Positions 12,346-27,300 of a stretch of DNA of 64,000 bases are shown one piece after another (positions within the stretch are counted from its first letter, which is position 1; the number at the start of each line of letters is the position of its first letter). Location: the NCBI GenBank assembly GCA_036571765.1, contig BROE01000022.1:8091575-8155574 (forward strand), given 5' to 3'. A model generated the notes under the pieces. The model saw only the letters and a program-made list of their open reading frames with translations, was not told the origin of the DNA and did not search any database. The position numbers and the translations under genes were made by a program. Origin of the DNA: Plecoglossus altivelis. Taxonomy: Eukaryota > Chordata > Actinopteri > Osmeriformes > Plecoglossidae.

Positions 12346-14096
12346 GAGTTAGGCTTCAGGAGTGTCTAGAACAGGTATAGCTGTACATAATTGTTCAAAT
12401 GACAGAAAAGAGGCCTAAAACTATCCTTTTGCAATGTTCACAGATTGAAGCGTTCATAGTCCACCACTAGCTGCTGCTTGTGTAAGAAACTATTTTTGTC
12501 TGGTTTTCATAAAAGGGTGTGGACATTGCTTGATTACAACTCACATCATTATTGCACACTATTTTGAAGGCTATTTACATTTTGTTATACCATTCACATT
12601 TCGCCTAGTCCAACATTTGTGTGTGATTGATGAAAGGCTGTGTTCTTAAGTTAATTTACAATGGCAGTTTTCTGGTAGTTTAGTATGCTCCTGTTTAACT
12701 GAAATGCCTCATTTTGTTTAAGGTACCCAGTTGTTTTGAAATCCAAAGTACGTGGATGTCAAAAGTATTTTTGTACGAAGGACAAGTCAGTTGATTAAAC
12801 AAAAAATGTCCCTTGACCTAATATTCCTCACTGATAAGAAGTGCATGTTAGTTGTTTATAGTTTACCTTTTGGAAGCTGGTAATACCCTCAAAATCTGTT
12901 TTTTTACCTTCATGTTTCTTAGTTTAATTAAAAGATTCAAAATCCCTGCAGGCTTGGTTTGGTATGCGTTTAAAGGTTATGAAATGCAGTAGTTACAGGG
13001 TGATCCATTTGTAATCCAGTAGATGGCGCACTTTTTAGTTATGAACATGTTAAATAATTTGATAGTTCTATATTTAGGAATATTATGAAACGTCAACGTA
13101 TTCCTGAGTGCACACGGATGTCTTCCGTGTCATTAATTACCCACTTAACTGTAAACAGTATACCTACCCCTAAACCTAAAGTGCAAAACACCGCTGTTAA
13201 CAGGTGGTTAAGTTATTACACGGAGTCACGTGATTGTACACATTGTGGCTGCACTGATATATTTTTGTCGATTTATTGTCCTGATCAAATATAACAGTAG
13301 GCTTTACAAACGTGGTCATGTACGTGATGAGGCCAATATTTCTACTTGGATGGCATCATCAATAATGAATGGCATTTTTTCAATAATTTAAGTAAATGAA
13401 AAAAAATCATATTTGCCTCAATACTTTAATACCGGTTTAAAGTTAGCGAGTAGCATTTAATATCATTTGTAACTCAGTATGCAATGGTTAAGAGATTGAA
13501 AAGGTCAATAAAATCATTCAGTAAGATGGTAAACAAACGAACCTCCCCCTCCTCCACCCCTCCCTTTTCTCCTACTTAGGAATATAGGCGGAGACTCCTC
13601 TCCAATGGTAGGCAACGCGTACTGCGAATTAAATAACGCGAAGTAGGTTTGGAAGAACGAGATTGTCACATTGGTTAGGATATGTCAACTTTGAACCACA
13701 CCGTTATTTAACAAAGGGTTTGATTCGCTATTTTTGTAGTTTACTTCCGAAGGAGAAGTCTAAAGATAACCCAGGATGTTGGTTAGATTACAATGAACCG
13801 CGTGCTTGGTAGACATCTAATGAGAACGGGATTTACAGTTCTTGACCTGAACCCCCAGTTCAAACTCCTTGGACGGTTTTGTTTCCGATGTTCGAACTGA
13901 CTGAGGAATAGGTGATTTCATCTGGACGCGGACATAGTATGAGGCCACAAAGTTTTGCTGGACTGGTAATGGACAAAGAGACCGTCTCAGTATTCTGCAC
14001 CGATGAAGACGACAGAGCTGTAGTCTAATGAGATCCGACTGCCGACAACATACTTCGCACCAGTAAACTTCACTAACTGGAATCTTGGAATTGATC
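12346..14096. other. rbm44 3' flank and itgb5 promoter/5' UTR
   Basis: After the rbm44 stop, ATTAAA occurs at 12927-12932 and AATAAA at 13507-13512; either could serve as the rbm44 poly(A) signal. A pyrimidine-rich tract at 13548-13570 and a CCAAT box at 13602-13606 lie about 0.5 kb upstream of the itgb5 ATG. No TATA box is obvious. The itgb5 5' UTR probably starts in 13.65-13.8 kb, but the transcription start cannot be placed. Confidence 0.45.
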
Positions 14097-17000
14097 ATGC
14101 TAAACGATATGTGGAGTCCTTGGAGGTTGACGTACCGTACAGCTCTCAGCTGCATGGTTTGGGTAATATTTATTCAAAGTGTCAAAGGTAAGACAAATGT
14201 GTACATGCACGAGTTTTATTTTCCACTTTCTACAGTTGTTTGTTTTGTGATACCATTGTCTCAAATAATGGTAATTGTCGGTGTATTGAAAAGTCACATA
14301 TCTGTTATTACAGGAACCTCTGAACTGATGCAAACGCCGTTACAAAACACCCTGAACAATTTGTTTGTCTGGCCAAGTTAAATTGCACGCGATTATATCT
14401 TTGTGTGTGTGTCGGAACTCCCTTACTAATGTATGTATAATGACCCGACGCGTCTCTGTGATGTGTTACAATGTAGACATTCAAAATGTGTTGTGTTCAC
14501 TTTTTATTTTCCTTCTGTCAGGTCTCAATATGTGCATGAGTGGCAGCGCTACATCCTGCGAGGAATGTCTTCTCATCCACCCTAGCTGCGCATGGTGCTC
14601 TCAAGAAGTAGGTTGACAACGTGTCGCTCTATCGTGGGTCGTAACATGCCAAAACTGAAATGACTATTTTCTTTTGATTTCAGGACTTTAGCTACGATCT
14701 AGCTAAAGCCTTAAAGTTGAGTTGAGTTGAGCATTTGGTGTTGTGACCCAAACAATGACATGTCACTTTTGGCACACTTATGTTATGTGTAAATAGAAGC
14801 ATATTTACTTGACACTGCATTAAGAAGCGTCACATCACTGAGAGAGAAAACACTGAATATCTTTTCATTTCATTCCAAAAACCTCAGAGAGCTCACCACA
14901 GGCCCATCCTGAGTTATCATTTCCCATCTGAGCTGAACTGAGACCTCAGAGGTGGAAGTATGCTGCACACAGACTCAGTGTTGTGCAATGTTTATGTCCT
15001 TACAGGAATTTGGTGGGGTGCGGACCCTCATATCCCGGTGTGATCTGAGTCAGAATCTCCAGAAGCGAGGCTGTGAGGCCCGGTTCATTGAGAACCCCAG
15101 GAGCACCGCCTCGGTGCTGAAGAGCGAACCTCTGAGCTCCAAGGGGTCGGGACCGACACAGTATGATGTCATCCAGATCATGCCTCAGAAGATCGCTCTG
15201 AGTCTTCGACCAGGTAGGTCTAAGTCAGGGATGTCACAGGAGGCAAAAGATTGAAAAACATTTTGAAAGCGAAGGCCCCGTCCCTGATCTGCTGAACATG
15301 GCGAGTCGTCCGTCTGCCCCTGTCCTCTCCAGGGGACCAGCAATCATTCGAGGTGCAGGTTCGTCAGGTGGAAGATTACCCGGTGGATCTCTACTACCTC
15401 ATGGATCTCTCGCTTTCCATGAAGGATGACTTGGACACCATACGTAACCTTGGCACCAAACTTGCGGATGAGATGGGGAAACTCACCAGCAACTTCAGGC
15501 TGGGCTTCGGGTCCTTTGTGGACAAGAACATGTCGCCGTTCTCTTATACGGCCCCCAAGTACAAGGATAACCCATGTGACGGGTGAGAGAAACACTGATG
15601 CTGGTTAGAAATCCCCTGACAGCATCTTGTGAAACACAAATGAGACATAATGAGATGAAGAAAAAAATGTAGATTTAACAAGAATTGTCAAATGTGTCTA
15701 TATAATATATAAAGGTAGATAGATAGAAATTAAAACAAATGATTTTACTTTTAATTTTTAGTTGCTGTGATGGTGCCATTTACCCACTTGTAATCCCAGT
15801 GTATAATAGAGACATGCTCTGTGTGGTTCATGGAATGGAGGCTGTCTAGCCGTGTTTGGCATGTTAGAGATTCAAAGTTGTTGGGTGGGTGAATGTTGAC
15901 TGAAAGGAAATAGGAATAGAACCAGGCTGAAAAGCAACCGTACACTCTTTGCCCTGGAGGTGAGATTATGCTGCACTAACTGACTCCCCTTACGCATCAC
16001 TGCCCAAGTAGGTTATGCCCGAAGTCCTGCTAGCTTCCCTATGTGTGTCATAGATATAACCACTGCTGGCACACAGGAAAGAGAAAGATAACATGGCATG
16101 CAATTCAATTCTGTACACAAGCTCACCTCTGACCAACCATAATAAGCACAAACCTTTGGGTAGGGAAATCATTAAAATTCCCTACTTTTAGGATGTTAAA
16201 TCAGGATGTGAGCCAGGATGCAGGATTAGAGCAATATTCTCCTCCTTTGGGACCAAGGCATTTCTGCTTTCATTTATAAATTCAAGTTCTTTTTACCACT
16301 GTTCAAAGGCTATTCCCATTTATTATAGATAGTTAATATATTTCCTTTGAAGAATGACAACCATGCCTTATTAACAACTTAACTAATGATTTAGTACTGA
16401 TGAATGGCATCAAACAGAGTTACTAAATATCTGAAGTTGTTATATCTTTTCCCCCTGCAGATACAAGCTCTTCCCAAAATGTGTTCCCTCGTTTGGGTTC
16501 CGGCATCTTCTGTCCCTGACTGACAAGGTGGATCGCTTCAACGAGGAGGTGCAGAAGCAGATGGTGTCTCGCAACCGTGATGCCCCAGAAGGCGGGTTCG
16601 ATGCCATCTTGCAGGCTGCGGTTTGCAAGGTGAGCCGTCAATCAAACTGTCCTCTTTTGACTCGTCAGCGACCTCTCATAGCTGAGACTGCATGAACACA
16701 GCATGAACACACTGTATTATCTTCAATAGGCTTTCCTTTCAACATTGACTGGAGACAAGAAAATGAATAGTTTTTTTGGGGCTTTTTCGATTCCAACATT
16801 GACGTTGATAATATGTCGTCAGTTAATTAAAGGCACCAGAGGGTTTTAACAGGAAGTGCTATCTGGTGCAGCTGGTTAAACAGGAGGGCTAGTCAAGGAC
16901 AGGCCCAGTCGTATCCCAATGTTCAGCGCTCAGCTTAATTGTTTGTTACAGGAGTGAGTGAGTCCCTCCTGTTGGCAGCTACCTAGTCATTTGGTACAGC

Positions 17001-20000
17001 AGTTAAGATTCAAACAGTGACTGGTTTAGTGGTACGATCCCGATTGCCTCAAAACAAAATGTGCTTAACTCAACTGTTTTTGATTCATGTTTTGGTTTGC
17101 GAAAGGCTAACCCTGGTGAACTGTTCACAAAGTGCTTAGCCTTCATTGTTTCCTTTAGAAAAGAACGTGTTTTTTCTTCGTGTACTATCAACAGGAAATG
17201 GTCAGGCGTAGTCACAGATAATGAACATGTTTCAACACTACTGGCACGCATCTTAGCTCAATTGGCTAATTCAGCCTGCTAAATGCTACAGTGACGAGAG
17301 CAAAACAATGTGCGTAATTCAAACAAAGCTAGTAAAGCTAATCCGCTGTAGTTGTAATGGTAAAAACTACTGAGAAACTCAGTGCTCAGGATGAGGTGTT
17401 GCAATTGGCTGCTTTTCACTCTGTGGCCAGTGAAAGGTCAGCTTTGTTTAGCATCATTACATTGAGTCAGCAGTCACAGAGCCATGCTCACTTTGGCACC
17501 AGCTCTTTTTCTCCACTGGGTTCTATTGACGGAGGCCTTCTGGATAAAGCTCTGTTTGTTGCTTTCTATTGTCTATGGTTGCTGCCTCTCATCTCTGCTT
17601 CTTTGTTAGTCAGCTGGCACCAAGGTCGTGGAAAGCGATGCAGCATGTCTAGCGCAAGATAATGTTTTTCTGTTGTTGACATACATGCCACTTATTACCA
17701 CGCTTAGAATGTTTGTATAAAAAATTGTTTATTTGGATTCGTCTAGGATATAAATGACATACATACCTAAGATTATCCCAATAAAGTTTTATCGCTAAAA
17801 CTTTGTTTAGTTTGTGTGAGATATGAGTCGAATTTTCTACAGATTTAAAAAAAAAGTGAAAACTAGTATTTGTTTTCACCATGTTTAACCGATCTCTGTG
17901 TTCCCCTTGACAGGAGAGGATAGGCTGGAGAAAGGAGGCCTTCCATCTCCTTGTGTTTGCCACAGATGATGTCCCCCATCTGGCCCTGGACGGGAAGCTG
18001 GGAGGCCTAGTCCAGCCCCATGACGGCCAGTGCCACCTGAACGAGAAGAATGAGTACAGCGCCTCCACTGAAATGGTAAGAATCTGGATGAGTTTCTAAG
18101 TGAGGAGGAGGAAGTTTCACTGTTGAATGTGCAAATAAGAAAATACTCCAGAAGTCTAAGAGCATCGCCACATGTGCAATATGTGAAATTATGTGTGAGT
18201 AGAGTCCCTTAAATAATGGTGCACTTAAAACATAAAGAAAGGCTGTTAAAACTGTGGTTACCATGAATTTATCTGACGTCTTACAATGGCACCAGTCTGG
18301 GGCTGTGATAGAGAGCAGGGTCAGGCTGAGATAAGAAGGAATGCAAGGCTGGAGAAGGTTTCATGCCCTGCATGGCTCCAGTCCCATTCAAGCGCCAAAT
18401 GACTAACCAGTAGTCACTCCCCTCATGCCTAAATTGACATAATTGTCTCCTTCAAGCCTTTTTTCTACCAGCACAGACTCTGTGGCTTGAGTGGGTGTTT
18501 ATTGGGCCTACAGATAGTGGGCATTTAGCAGCAGTTTTGAATGGAGACCTGGAGAGATTTCAAACGACCCACGCGAAAGTCATTCGTTTGAAAATGGAGC
18601 CGCTTCCGATCGGTTGTCATGCACTCCTTGTCCAATACTGGTTGAATCCTAAAAGCTGATGCAATAACAACCTAATTAACATCATGTGAATTGCCCTCCG
18701 TCCATTTATAATGAAATACAAAAATGGCTCACATTAATTACACTGCTGTTGACTACTTGACTGTATTCTTGTAATTTCCCCCAAAAACATCGTGTATGGC
18801 GTCCCTCTTACCATACTATGTGAACTCTGCTATTTTGCCTGTCAAGTCGAGTCCAAGACACGAATCATTAATGGTACATCCATGCCAAATCTGTAAACAG
18901 GTTGAGCTGGTTCCTTTCAGAAAATAATCTGTGCTTCCCACGACAGCACAACCCTGCTTTGTTTGTGTGCAAAACCACTGAACTGGATAAGCTGTGCAAT
19001 GCACGAGTTCCTCATGGTTCACCTCGAGTAGATATCTCAATGCAGATGAATTAGTGCCCACTAGAACATCCGAAAATTCTCTCTGATTGAAAATAGCTTG
19101 AGAGGACGGTCCTCATTGCATCTTGAGCCTGCGCAGGCTTAATATCCAGCCCTTGCTGCTGGCGTGGGAGGAAGTGGCAGGCGACTCCAACATAAACATG
19201 ACGCTGGAATCTGAAGAGCAATGATTTCCCTCCACTAACTTCCTGGCCGGATGATTTGGGAGCTCGCCAGGCTATTGAAAGGAAATGACGGCACGCTGAC
19301 GTCCGTCTCTTTCTGTCTGTCTCTCTCCAACCCTCTCTCTTTTTCTGGCTGACTCTCTCCATCTCTGCCTGACTCTTACTGTGCGTTTCTCTCCATCTCC
19401 CTCTGTCTTTTTCTGTCTCCCTCTCTTCATTCCTGGCTCTGCCTCTCTCGTCTCTTTGCAGGACTACCCATCATTGGCTCTCTTGGGAGAAAAGCTGGCA
19501 GAGAACAACATTTACCTTATCTTTGCTGTGACTAAACGACTCTATGTCATTTACAAGGTATCTTAACAACTCGTTGAAGATAATCATTACAACTACTCAG
19601 AATTCCACGTGTGTGTTACAATTACCGTTCATGTCCTTGTGAAGAATTTTACAGCCCTTATACCGGGGACCACTGTGGAGATCCTGGATCAGGACTCAAA
19701 AAACATCATCCAGCTCATCATCAATGCTTACAATGTAAGTAAAGGAGTATTGCAACGTGTGTGTGCGTGGGTTCCACTCTCACCTACTGTGAGACAAACA
19801 GACAACTGGCTCGGACTGTCTATGCTTACCCCATGTCCCCCTAGGAGTGGGATCTGCCTCCTGGGCACTGAAGGTCTGTAGTTTACTGCTCTGTGGCTCA
19901 CTGGATCGTACCCTATGATCAAACCCCACTATAATCACTGTGTGGCCAGAGATCCAGACTGGAGCTCACTGTTTGTCCACACTCAAGAACCAAGTGTCTA

Positions 20001-21301
20001 GCTCGGCAACAATTATGCTTTAGTAGTTTTAAGAACGGTGTGTTAAAGAACTTAACTCGAGCCCATTTGGTACATGAGAACAGTATGTTCAAGGGTAGAT
20101 CTGACGGCAGGCCCACGTTTCAATGCAGGAAGGTTGAATCCAACACTGAGTCCAAACTAGACACGGGTCAAGTCAAATATGTATTATTACCTCCTTGAAA
20201 CCAGATTTATGCCTAACCCTCATTTATCCCTGGATGTTCATGTTTATAACTGTCAAAGTGGACACCCTCGTAATCCTCTTGTCCGCCTGTTTTTTTCTCT
20301 GTCGATCTTCTGGGCTTTATTGGAGTGAGAAATCTGCCAGAGTGACTCGACTTGGCCGTTAGCTAAATAATAATGTTGCATATTTTCCATGGTTGGTCAT
20401 TTGGAGAGAGAAAAGTGACAATGCAAAGAGAGTATTGTGTTGCCCGTGTTTTCAGATGACAAACCTCAGACAGTTTGTGGGTTGGTTTATTTTCATGGCC
20501 AAATCTTCTCTCTTTAGCAAAAACAAGTTTTTGTTTCTCTTCACTGCTCCGAGCACAAGTATGCTTCGTAGCCACACAGCACACACTGGGGATTTAGTGC
20601 AGAACTGATACACATTTCAGGCACATGATGCAAAGTAAAGATCAAAAAAGCTTTTTGTCATTCTACTGCATTTTCCTTGTCTCATGAATCCTTTCTTGCC
20701 ACAAGCAGTGAAATGTAAAGAATGTTATAACATCAGTGATAAACAGGTAGATCCATCCATCATGGTGTGTGTGAGGGATGGTTCGTGTTTGCCCAGTTAC
20801 AGTCACTTAGCTGGAAAGCAGGATCGTGAATGCACGTTTAAACAAGAGGAACAAACCCCAGCTGGAACGTACACAAACTATAGCTTCAAACGCCCACTCC
20901 CCATCCATGCTTCTACCTCCAACATATGTGGGGTTTGGGGGAGAAATGTAGAAGGCAAAGAAACCAGAATTAATGCAATCCTTCAGGCCCAAACCAAGAC
21001 CTGACCAAAAGTTTATTTTTTCCTTTCTCTTTTCCACCCTGACTCAACCATATTGAGTAAGTTGTAGCTGGCTTCATTATAAAGTGCTGAATAACAGTAT
21101 TTAGTTGTGGTTACAGTTTGAGACATGGAAACAGCACATTCAAATTGTGTGACAACCTTAGGTTTCAGCTCTGATATACAGGCATAGTTTAACTACGATT
21201 ATTGATCGTAGTCTGTCATTTGAGATGTCTGAGTAGAATTCACATTTTACCCAAAACCATTAACTCATTGTTTAAAACCAGGTTCAATCTCACTATAAAC
21301 A

Positions 21302-21332
<31 letters not shown>

Positions 21333-24300
21333 CTCCTGTCCAGAACATCCGCTCCAAGGTGGAACTGACTGTGTGGGACCACCCTGAGGACCTCAGTCTG
21401 TCCTTCAGCGCTACCTGCCAGGACGGACAACCTCTGCAGGGCCTCAGGAAGTGTGCCGACCTCAAGATAGGAGACACGGTCAGTCTCCGGGGTGACCAAA
21501 TGAATGATCCAACCCAGTGGGTTCTCTAGAATTTGATTACAGCCTGTGGACAGATAAAGAAGTGGGAGTTATTCTCAGTGAGTCTCGGGTAACTGGTATC
21601 TGTGCTATGTTCAAAAGGGTCACCACTTACACGATCCATCCAACTCTGACAAAGTCCATCGAGAGACGGACAAACGAGAGCAGGTTGTGACTTGCAGAGC
21701 TGATGAACTAAGTGTGACCTTTCAATCCTCTTAACGTTGAGGAGTAGAGTTCCTATTTGATTGGATCAAACTGAAGCACTTTCTGAAAGAAGGGTTCTAT
21801 CCTCCCTGGTAACAATATTGGCCATGTGTGGAACTCTTGCCACATTTGAAATCGACCAGGCTATTGGCCGGGTCCGTTTCTGGAGAGCATAGAAGGCATC
21901 CTAGAGTCCACCCAAAGTACAGCACAGTTTGGTCATGTTCAATGTGTTCAATTCTGTATTTAGAAGTTCACTGTTATGAGTAAGACTAAGATCTTCATCT
22001 TAAGTATCCTGAAAATGCTCTGTTTTTGCACCAGGGAGGTAAGGCATCTGCCACAGGCAAACTGAACTGACAACTGAATCCAGTGACTGCCAAACAACAG
22101 TCCTAAGTCACCCCAAAAAACAGTTTGTTATGACGAAGCCAGTAGGAATAATGTGTTTCTTCTCTTGTGGCTTCCTGCTCCTAGCCCAGTTGCGGCTGAG
22201 TCACTGGGAGAAACCTGTAAGCCTCTTCTCAATCCACACCGAGAAGATCTATTCCATATCGATAGTTGTGAACAACATGTTGTTTTGCATGTCACCATCT
22301 TGACAAAACTTGTTAAGTCGGCCAGCTGTTGTTTTTGCAAAGGGATCCTGTCGCTGCTCAGTCATCACACTGTTATTTTGACAGCACTCTATCATGGCCA
22401 GGATCCAGCTTGAATTACAATCTCTTTCGTCTCTCAGGTTCTGTCAGGTTTGAATCCTGTGCTGTTCTGTTGGCGAGTCTAATTCTCTGACTGGGAATGC
22501 AGTTCCTTGTTAATGAAAGGTGTGGACAGTGGTCCTTTCCATAGTGATGGATGAAGGCAGCCGTGGGAGCCTGAAGACGTAAATGTTTTGCCATTCTTGG
22601 CTGGTCTCTGGCCGAGCGTCGTGTGGAATCCGCTATTCTGTTCTCCTACAGAGATGTTATTCTGGACGGCTCACTGAAAGGCGAGGTGAAGAGAACATGG
22701 CAGCATTCACCTCGGGGAAGGTCACTTTTGTGTGGAGGAGGGAATGTGGCAGTGTGTGAAGGGAGGGAATGTGGCAGTGTGTGGAGGGAGGGAATGTGGC
22801 AGTGTGTGGAGGAGGGAGGCGTTGGGCTAATTTGACTGGCAGGGAGGGAAGTTACTTGGGCCTACGGTGAACATGTTTAGACTATTTTACATGGAATGCA
22901 TTCTTTATTTGTTTAAGCCAACAAAAGCCCAGATCAGGCGGTGCAGGATAGCTGCGTTTCTTAATCGCTTTAGATTCTGCTCCATGGCTCCAAATCCCTA
23001 TACCCGACACCCTACCACAGCGATCTCAATGAGGATTTGCACAGAAGCCATTGAAACGGCAGCGATGGGGCTACTTTGTACACGCCACCACGCAGAGTGC
23101 TGACCCTGGGGAATTCTTCCCTCATGCCCCGGTGTCTCCTTGCCCAATTCCTTGTTTGTCTGCTTGAATGTAAGGATGGGGATGAAGGTGGAAGGCTGTG
23201 GGAGCTGGGAATGTTTGCCAGTGAATAGGAGAAGCTCTTCGAGGCCAGGGTGGAGATCCTAACTCTTGGGGTTTGTCTATAGAGGGGTGAGGGTGACGTG
23301 GGGGCTGCATTTTGTGTTAGGGGCCCCTTGCTGAGTCAATTCACTCCAACAGCGTTTTGCATAGATTCACTACATTCGCATGAAAAAGACATGCCAGGAT
23401 GCCTGTGTGCTTGCCGGTCTCATTTCAAATGCCCCAGGCTCGTTTGTAAACGAGCTTCAACCACTGTCGCCTCTGACTGCCTCTTTCCAAGAATCCAGCA
23501 AGTGTTCCAAGGTTGCACCCCCACACCCTTCCTCATCACAGAGGGCATGCTGCAGTCCAGTGCCCAGGTGTCAGTCACAGCTCTCTGCAGCCTTCCCACT
23601 GAGCCTAACGCATTTCAATGACCGCACACAAAGGTAGTCTGGGGGCTGGGTGCAACCAGACTCCATGCTGGAACAAAGAGCTTGGTAACTAATGTTGGCC
23701 CTGCGATTTTTCGTTGGACTCACCATTTACTCCGGGGACCATTTATTCTAGTCTTTGAAATGGAATGGGCAACTTCAGAGTCCCTACCAGCATCCCAGCC
23801 TCTGCAGGAGGTAGTCAAAGATACAGAGCAAAAAAAACACCATGTAAAACAGAGATGCAATAGCCTATTTAACATGTTTTCATTTCCAGATTAATGACAC
23901 AATGGTCTATGTTGACATACCTATTTTGTCATCTTATTTATTCGTCCATTGCAATAAGGATTCTTCATCTGAGCCGCTTCACTGGAGTTTACATAGACAT
24001 TTTGAAAACACAAGAAATAATCTCAAAGCCTTTAAGATGGCAATTGCGTGGAAGAGTTTGTGTGGGTGCCTAAGTAGCAGGAATGTCTGTACACTGTTAG
24101 TCTGTCAGTGTAAAAGAGAGGAAAGCACTGATATCTTACGTGTTGTAAAGACACATGGTTGCCTTTCCCCTCAAGCCTTTCATTCCTCTCTCTATCTCCT
24201 CATTGCTAATCATCTGTGCTATATTATCAGACAGCTGTTAGGCACAATCTCTCTTTCGAAAAGTCGGTGGTTCCCTGCATCTTTCCCTTCCCTGCCTCTC

Positions 24301-27300
24301 CTCACCTTCGTCCACAGCTGTTCCCCTGCCGTCCTTATGATAGTAAACGAGACCCTCTCACCACCACCCGATTACCCATTCACACCCTCTCCACTCCAGT
24401 CACCCACCCCTATACACACCCACTCACAGCTCCACCCACCCACATCCCCCTCCCCTTTACTCCAGAATCTCACTGGCCTAACAAGCCACATGGTTGAGCT
24501 GACTGACTTCCTCGTGACTCACATGTTCAGTAAATCCAATTTGGCCTCTTGTTAGCTCGTTAAGAGACCAGTGCTGGGCTGCCCCATAGTAGAGCTCAAG
24601 CAGACATGACCGCCATGCCTTCGCCATGTGCTTTTCTCACTTCCTCTTCTCCCTCCGATAGGATCCACTGACCGCCTCGCAACTCTGATGCCATAGCCTG
24701 CTCCTCCAGGACAGTGTTACACTGCTTTGACAGACACAGATTGCTTCTGTGCTTCCCCCCCCCCACTTATTCAGCTGTTTTCTTTTTTTTTAAAGAGAGA
24801 GAGAAGGTGAAAGATTGATGCCAAGGGCGACAGAATCCTGGGAGCTGTGACGGACAGAATGGTGCTCTTTCTCGCTGGTGAACGCACATCCATGCGTTCA
24901 CTAGCTGCTGCCAATATCAGCAAGCCACCGATTGAAAGAGTGTTTGGCTTGGGGTCCACTAAAGGCTGACTGACTCACTGACAGATGGGGCACTTTGCTG
25001 TGGACTTCAAAGCTTAGCATAGTCCCTCTATACTGGCCCTGAGCCCCCAAACTCTCCTCTGGCCCTCAAGCTCCAACAGCCAAATAGATTATATAAGGTC
25101 TCTATCAAAGTCCATGCTGACTTTATAGTTTGTGTTGTGTTGCTTTCATCATTTGAATCCAGTTAACTATTAGACTATGCAAATCTGCCATGGCTTTCTC
25201 ATCTGACTCTCCTCATGTCTTTGCAGTCTTTATATAACTTCCATGAACAGTTAGAGTAGGACTTTTGTAATGTCTTAACTTCCTGCAGACATTCTGAATA
25301 TTTATTTATGAAAATGTTCTTCAGAATGCGATTCTTTGTAAGATATGCAAAGGTATTGGGCGGATTTATGATTGAATCTGAGATCGGACACAATCCATTG
25401 GACAGAGGAAAACTCTTTGCTATTGAGGATAGGTGGAGATGGCAAGCTGCTCTGTAGGACACTGGCTCGTGTGACAGGAAAGAGGGACAGTAGTGTCTCT
25501 TCAAACGACTTCCTTCTCTCAAAGCAATCAAGTAGGTGGAGAACGTGAGCCATTTGCTTTAATTGCGTGCGATGAATGGCCTCTTGACTCAATGCCACGT
25601 CAAGATTTCTCCTGAAGTCTTCTGTGAGATAAGGACAGATATGTAAACACAGCCAGGGTCAGGCACAGTTCGCTTTCACAGTCCAGCCGCCAAGCCCATC
25701 TGGCTAGAGGTTGGGCTATATCTGGGTCATGGTGTCTGAAGGTCTCTGTACAGATGGTTGTTCACAGTTATTATTTAATCAGCTGTAATGTTTGTTCAAA
25801 ACGCTCCCAGATCCCTCTTTCTCAGGCAATTATCTAAAGTAGTATTTTGTCTTGAGTGTAGAATTAAAAAAAATCCCACATCTAGTTTAATTTGACCCCT
25901 TGGTTTCAATCTCTGTCCCAGGTGTCCTTCAAAGTGAGCGTGGACTCATGGCACTGCCCCGCCCGCGGCACTCAACAGAGCTTCACCATCAAGCCGGTGG
26001 GCTTCAAGGACCGTCTGGAGGTGTCTATTGACTACAAATGTGACTGTGGCTGCACGGGCCTCACCCAGGCCAACAGCTCCCGCTGCAGCTCCATCGGCGC
26101 GTACACCTGCGGCACCTGCCGCTGCGAGGCGGGCTACCTGGGCGCCCGCTGCGAGTGCCAGGAGGGCGACGCCGGCAGCATGTACCTGAGTGCCTGCCGG
26201 GAGGCGGACGGGAAGCAGATTTGCAGCGGGCGGGGAGAGTGCAGCTGTAACCAGTGTCTGTGCTACGAGTCCGAGTTTGGCAAGATCTACGGGAGCTTCT
26301 GCGAGTGCGATGACTTTTCCTGCGCCCGTCACAAAGGCATCCTGTGCTCAGGTGAGAAGCAAACACAGTCAGACCCGGCTGCACTCTTGCCTATTTGGAG
26401 AGTTTGACATGCACATTGTTTAGTATATTGGAACTTATTATGTTTTATCAGATTTGCAGTAACAATTGATGTTTTTAGTTTTGGGCAGTCATGTTGGAAC
26501 ATGGACTAATATGAATCTATATATTTAATGAGGTGAAGTGTTTGATTGGACAGGTGCTGGGTAGAAGCGGTAAGCTGAGTTGCCACATTACTACAAACGC
26601 TGTGTTTATGAGAGGAAACAGCTGCTTGCCAGTGTAGTATCCCCCACTACAGGTCTACCCTGCAGGTGTGTCTATAAAGTGTGTTTGAACGTGAACTGTG
26701 TTTTTGTTAGCACTCAGCCATACCTGTGAAGGGTGTGTCGTTGCCGTTTAGCCGACCTGAAAGGCTTTAAAACCTGTGATGGTTCTGGCAAGGCTCCAAA
26801 TGTTCAAAGGGTTGCAGTTAGTTCACTCAAAAGTGCTGTATTTGTGCGTTTCTGGGATCTGGCTTGTCTTGATAGTGAGTGTGTTAAGACCCCGGAAAGT
26901 TGGAATGGTGCTGTTCAAGAATGAGTTCCAACAGGACTCTTTTCCAAGTATTGTAAATGATACTAGGCTATGGTTTTCAGTAACCTTTATCAGTTTTTCT
27001 GCTACACAGGCTTGTTCCGTCTTAGTCATGCTACCATTCTTCCCACAACAATAAAAAACAAAGTCACTTGGTATACTGAGGTTTAGCTTCTTAGCTAAGC
27101 CTCTAGCTAGCTGGGTTGCAGAGATCTGAGGCCTGAGCTGTACATTCCTTCTCATTTTTCGTTAATATTCGCCTCTGGTTAAACAACCATGTGTCAACCA
27201 CAATAATGTGACTTTGTCTCAAGGGCATATCCCAGTAGCTGGAACCTGACATCATCACTCAGAGCAGGCTTGCTTGGGGTAGCTAACACCAATAGCTAGC

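Noticed and set aside
23902..24555. 217-codon open frame inside itgb5 intron 9
   Set aside because: It has no recognisable domain, its C-terminal part translates a CA/C-rich low-complexity stretch, and no supporting splice or promoter signals were seen.
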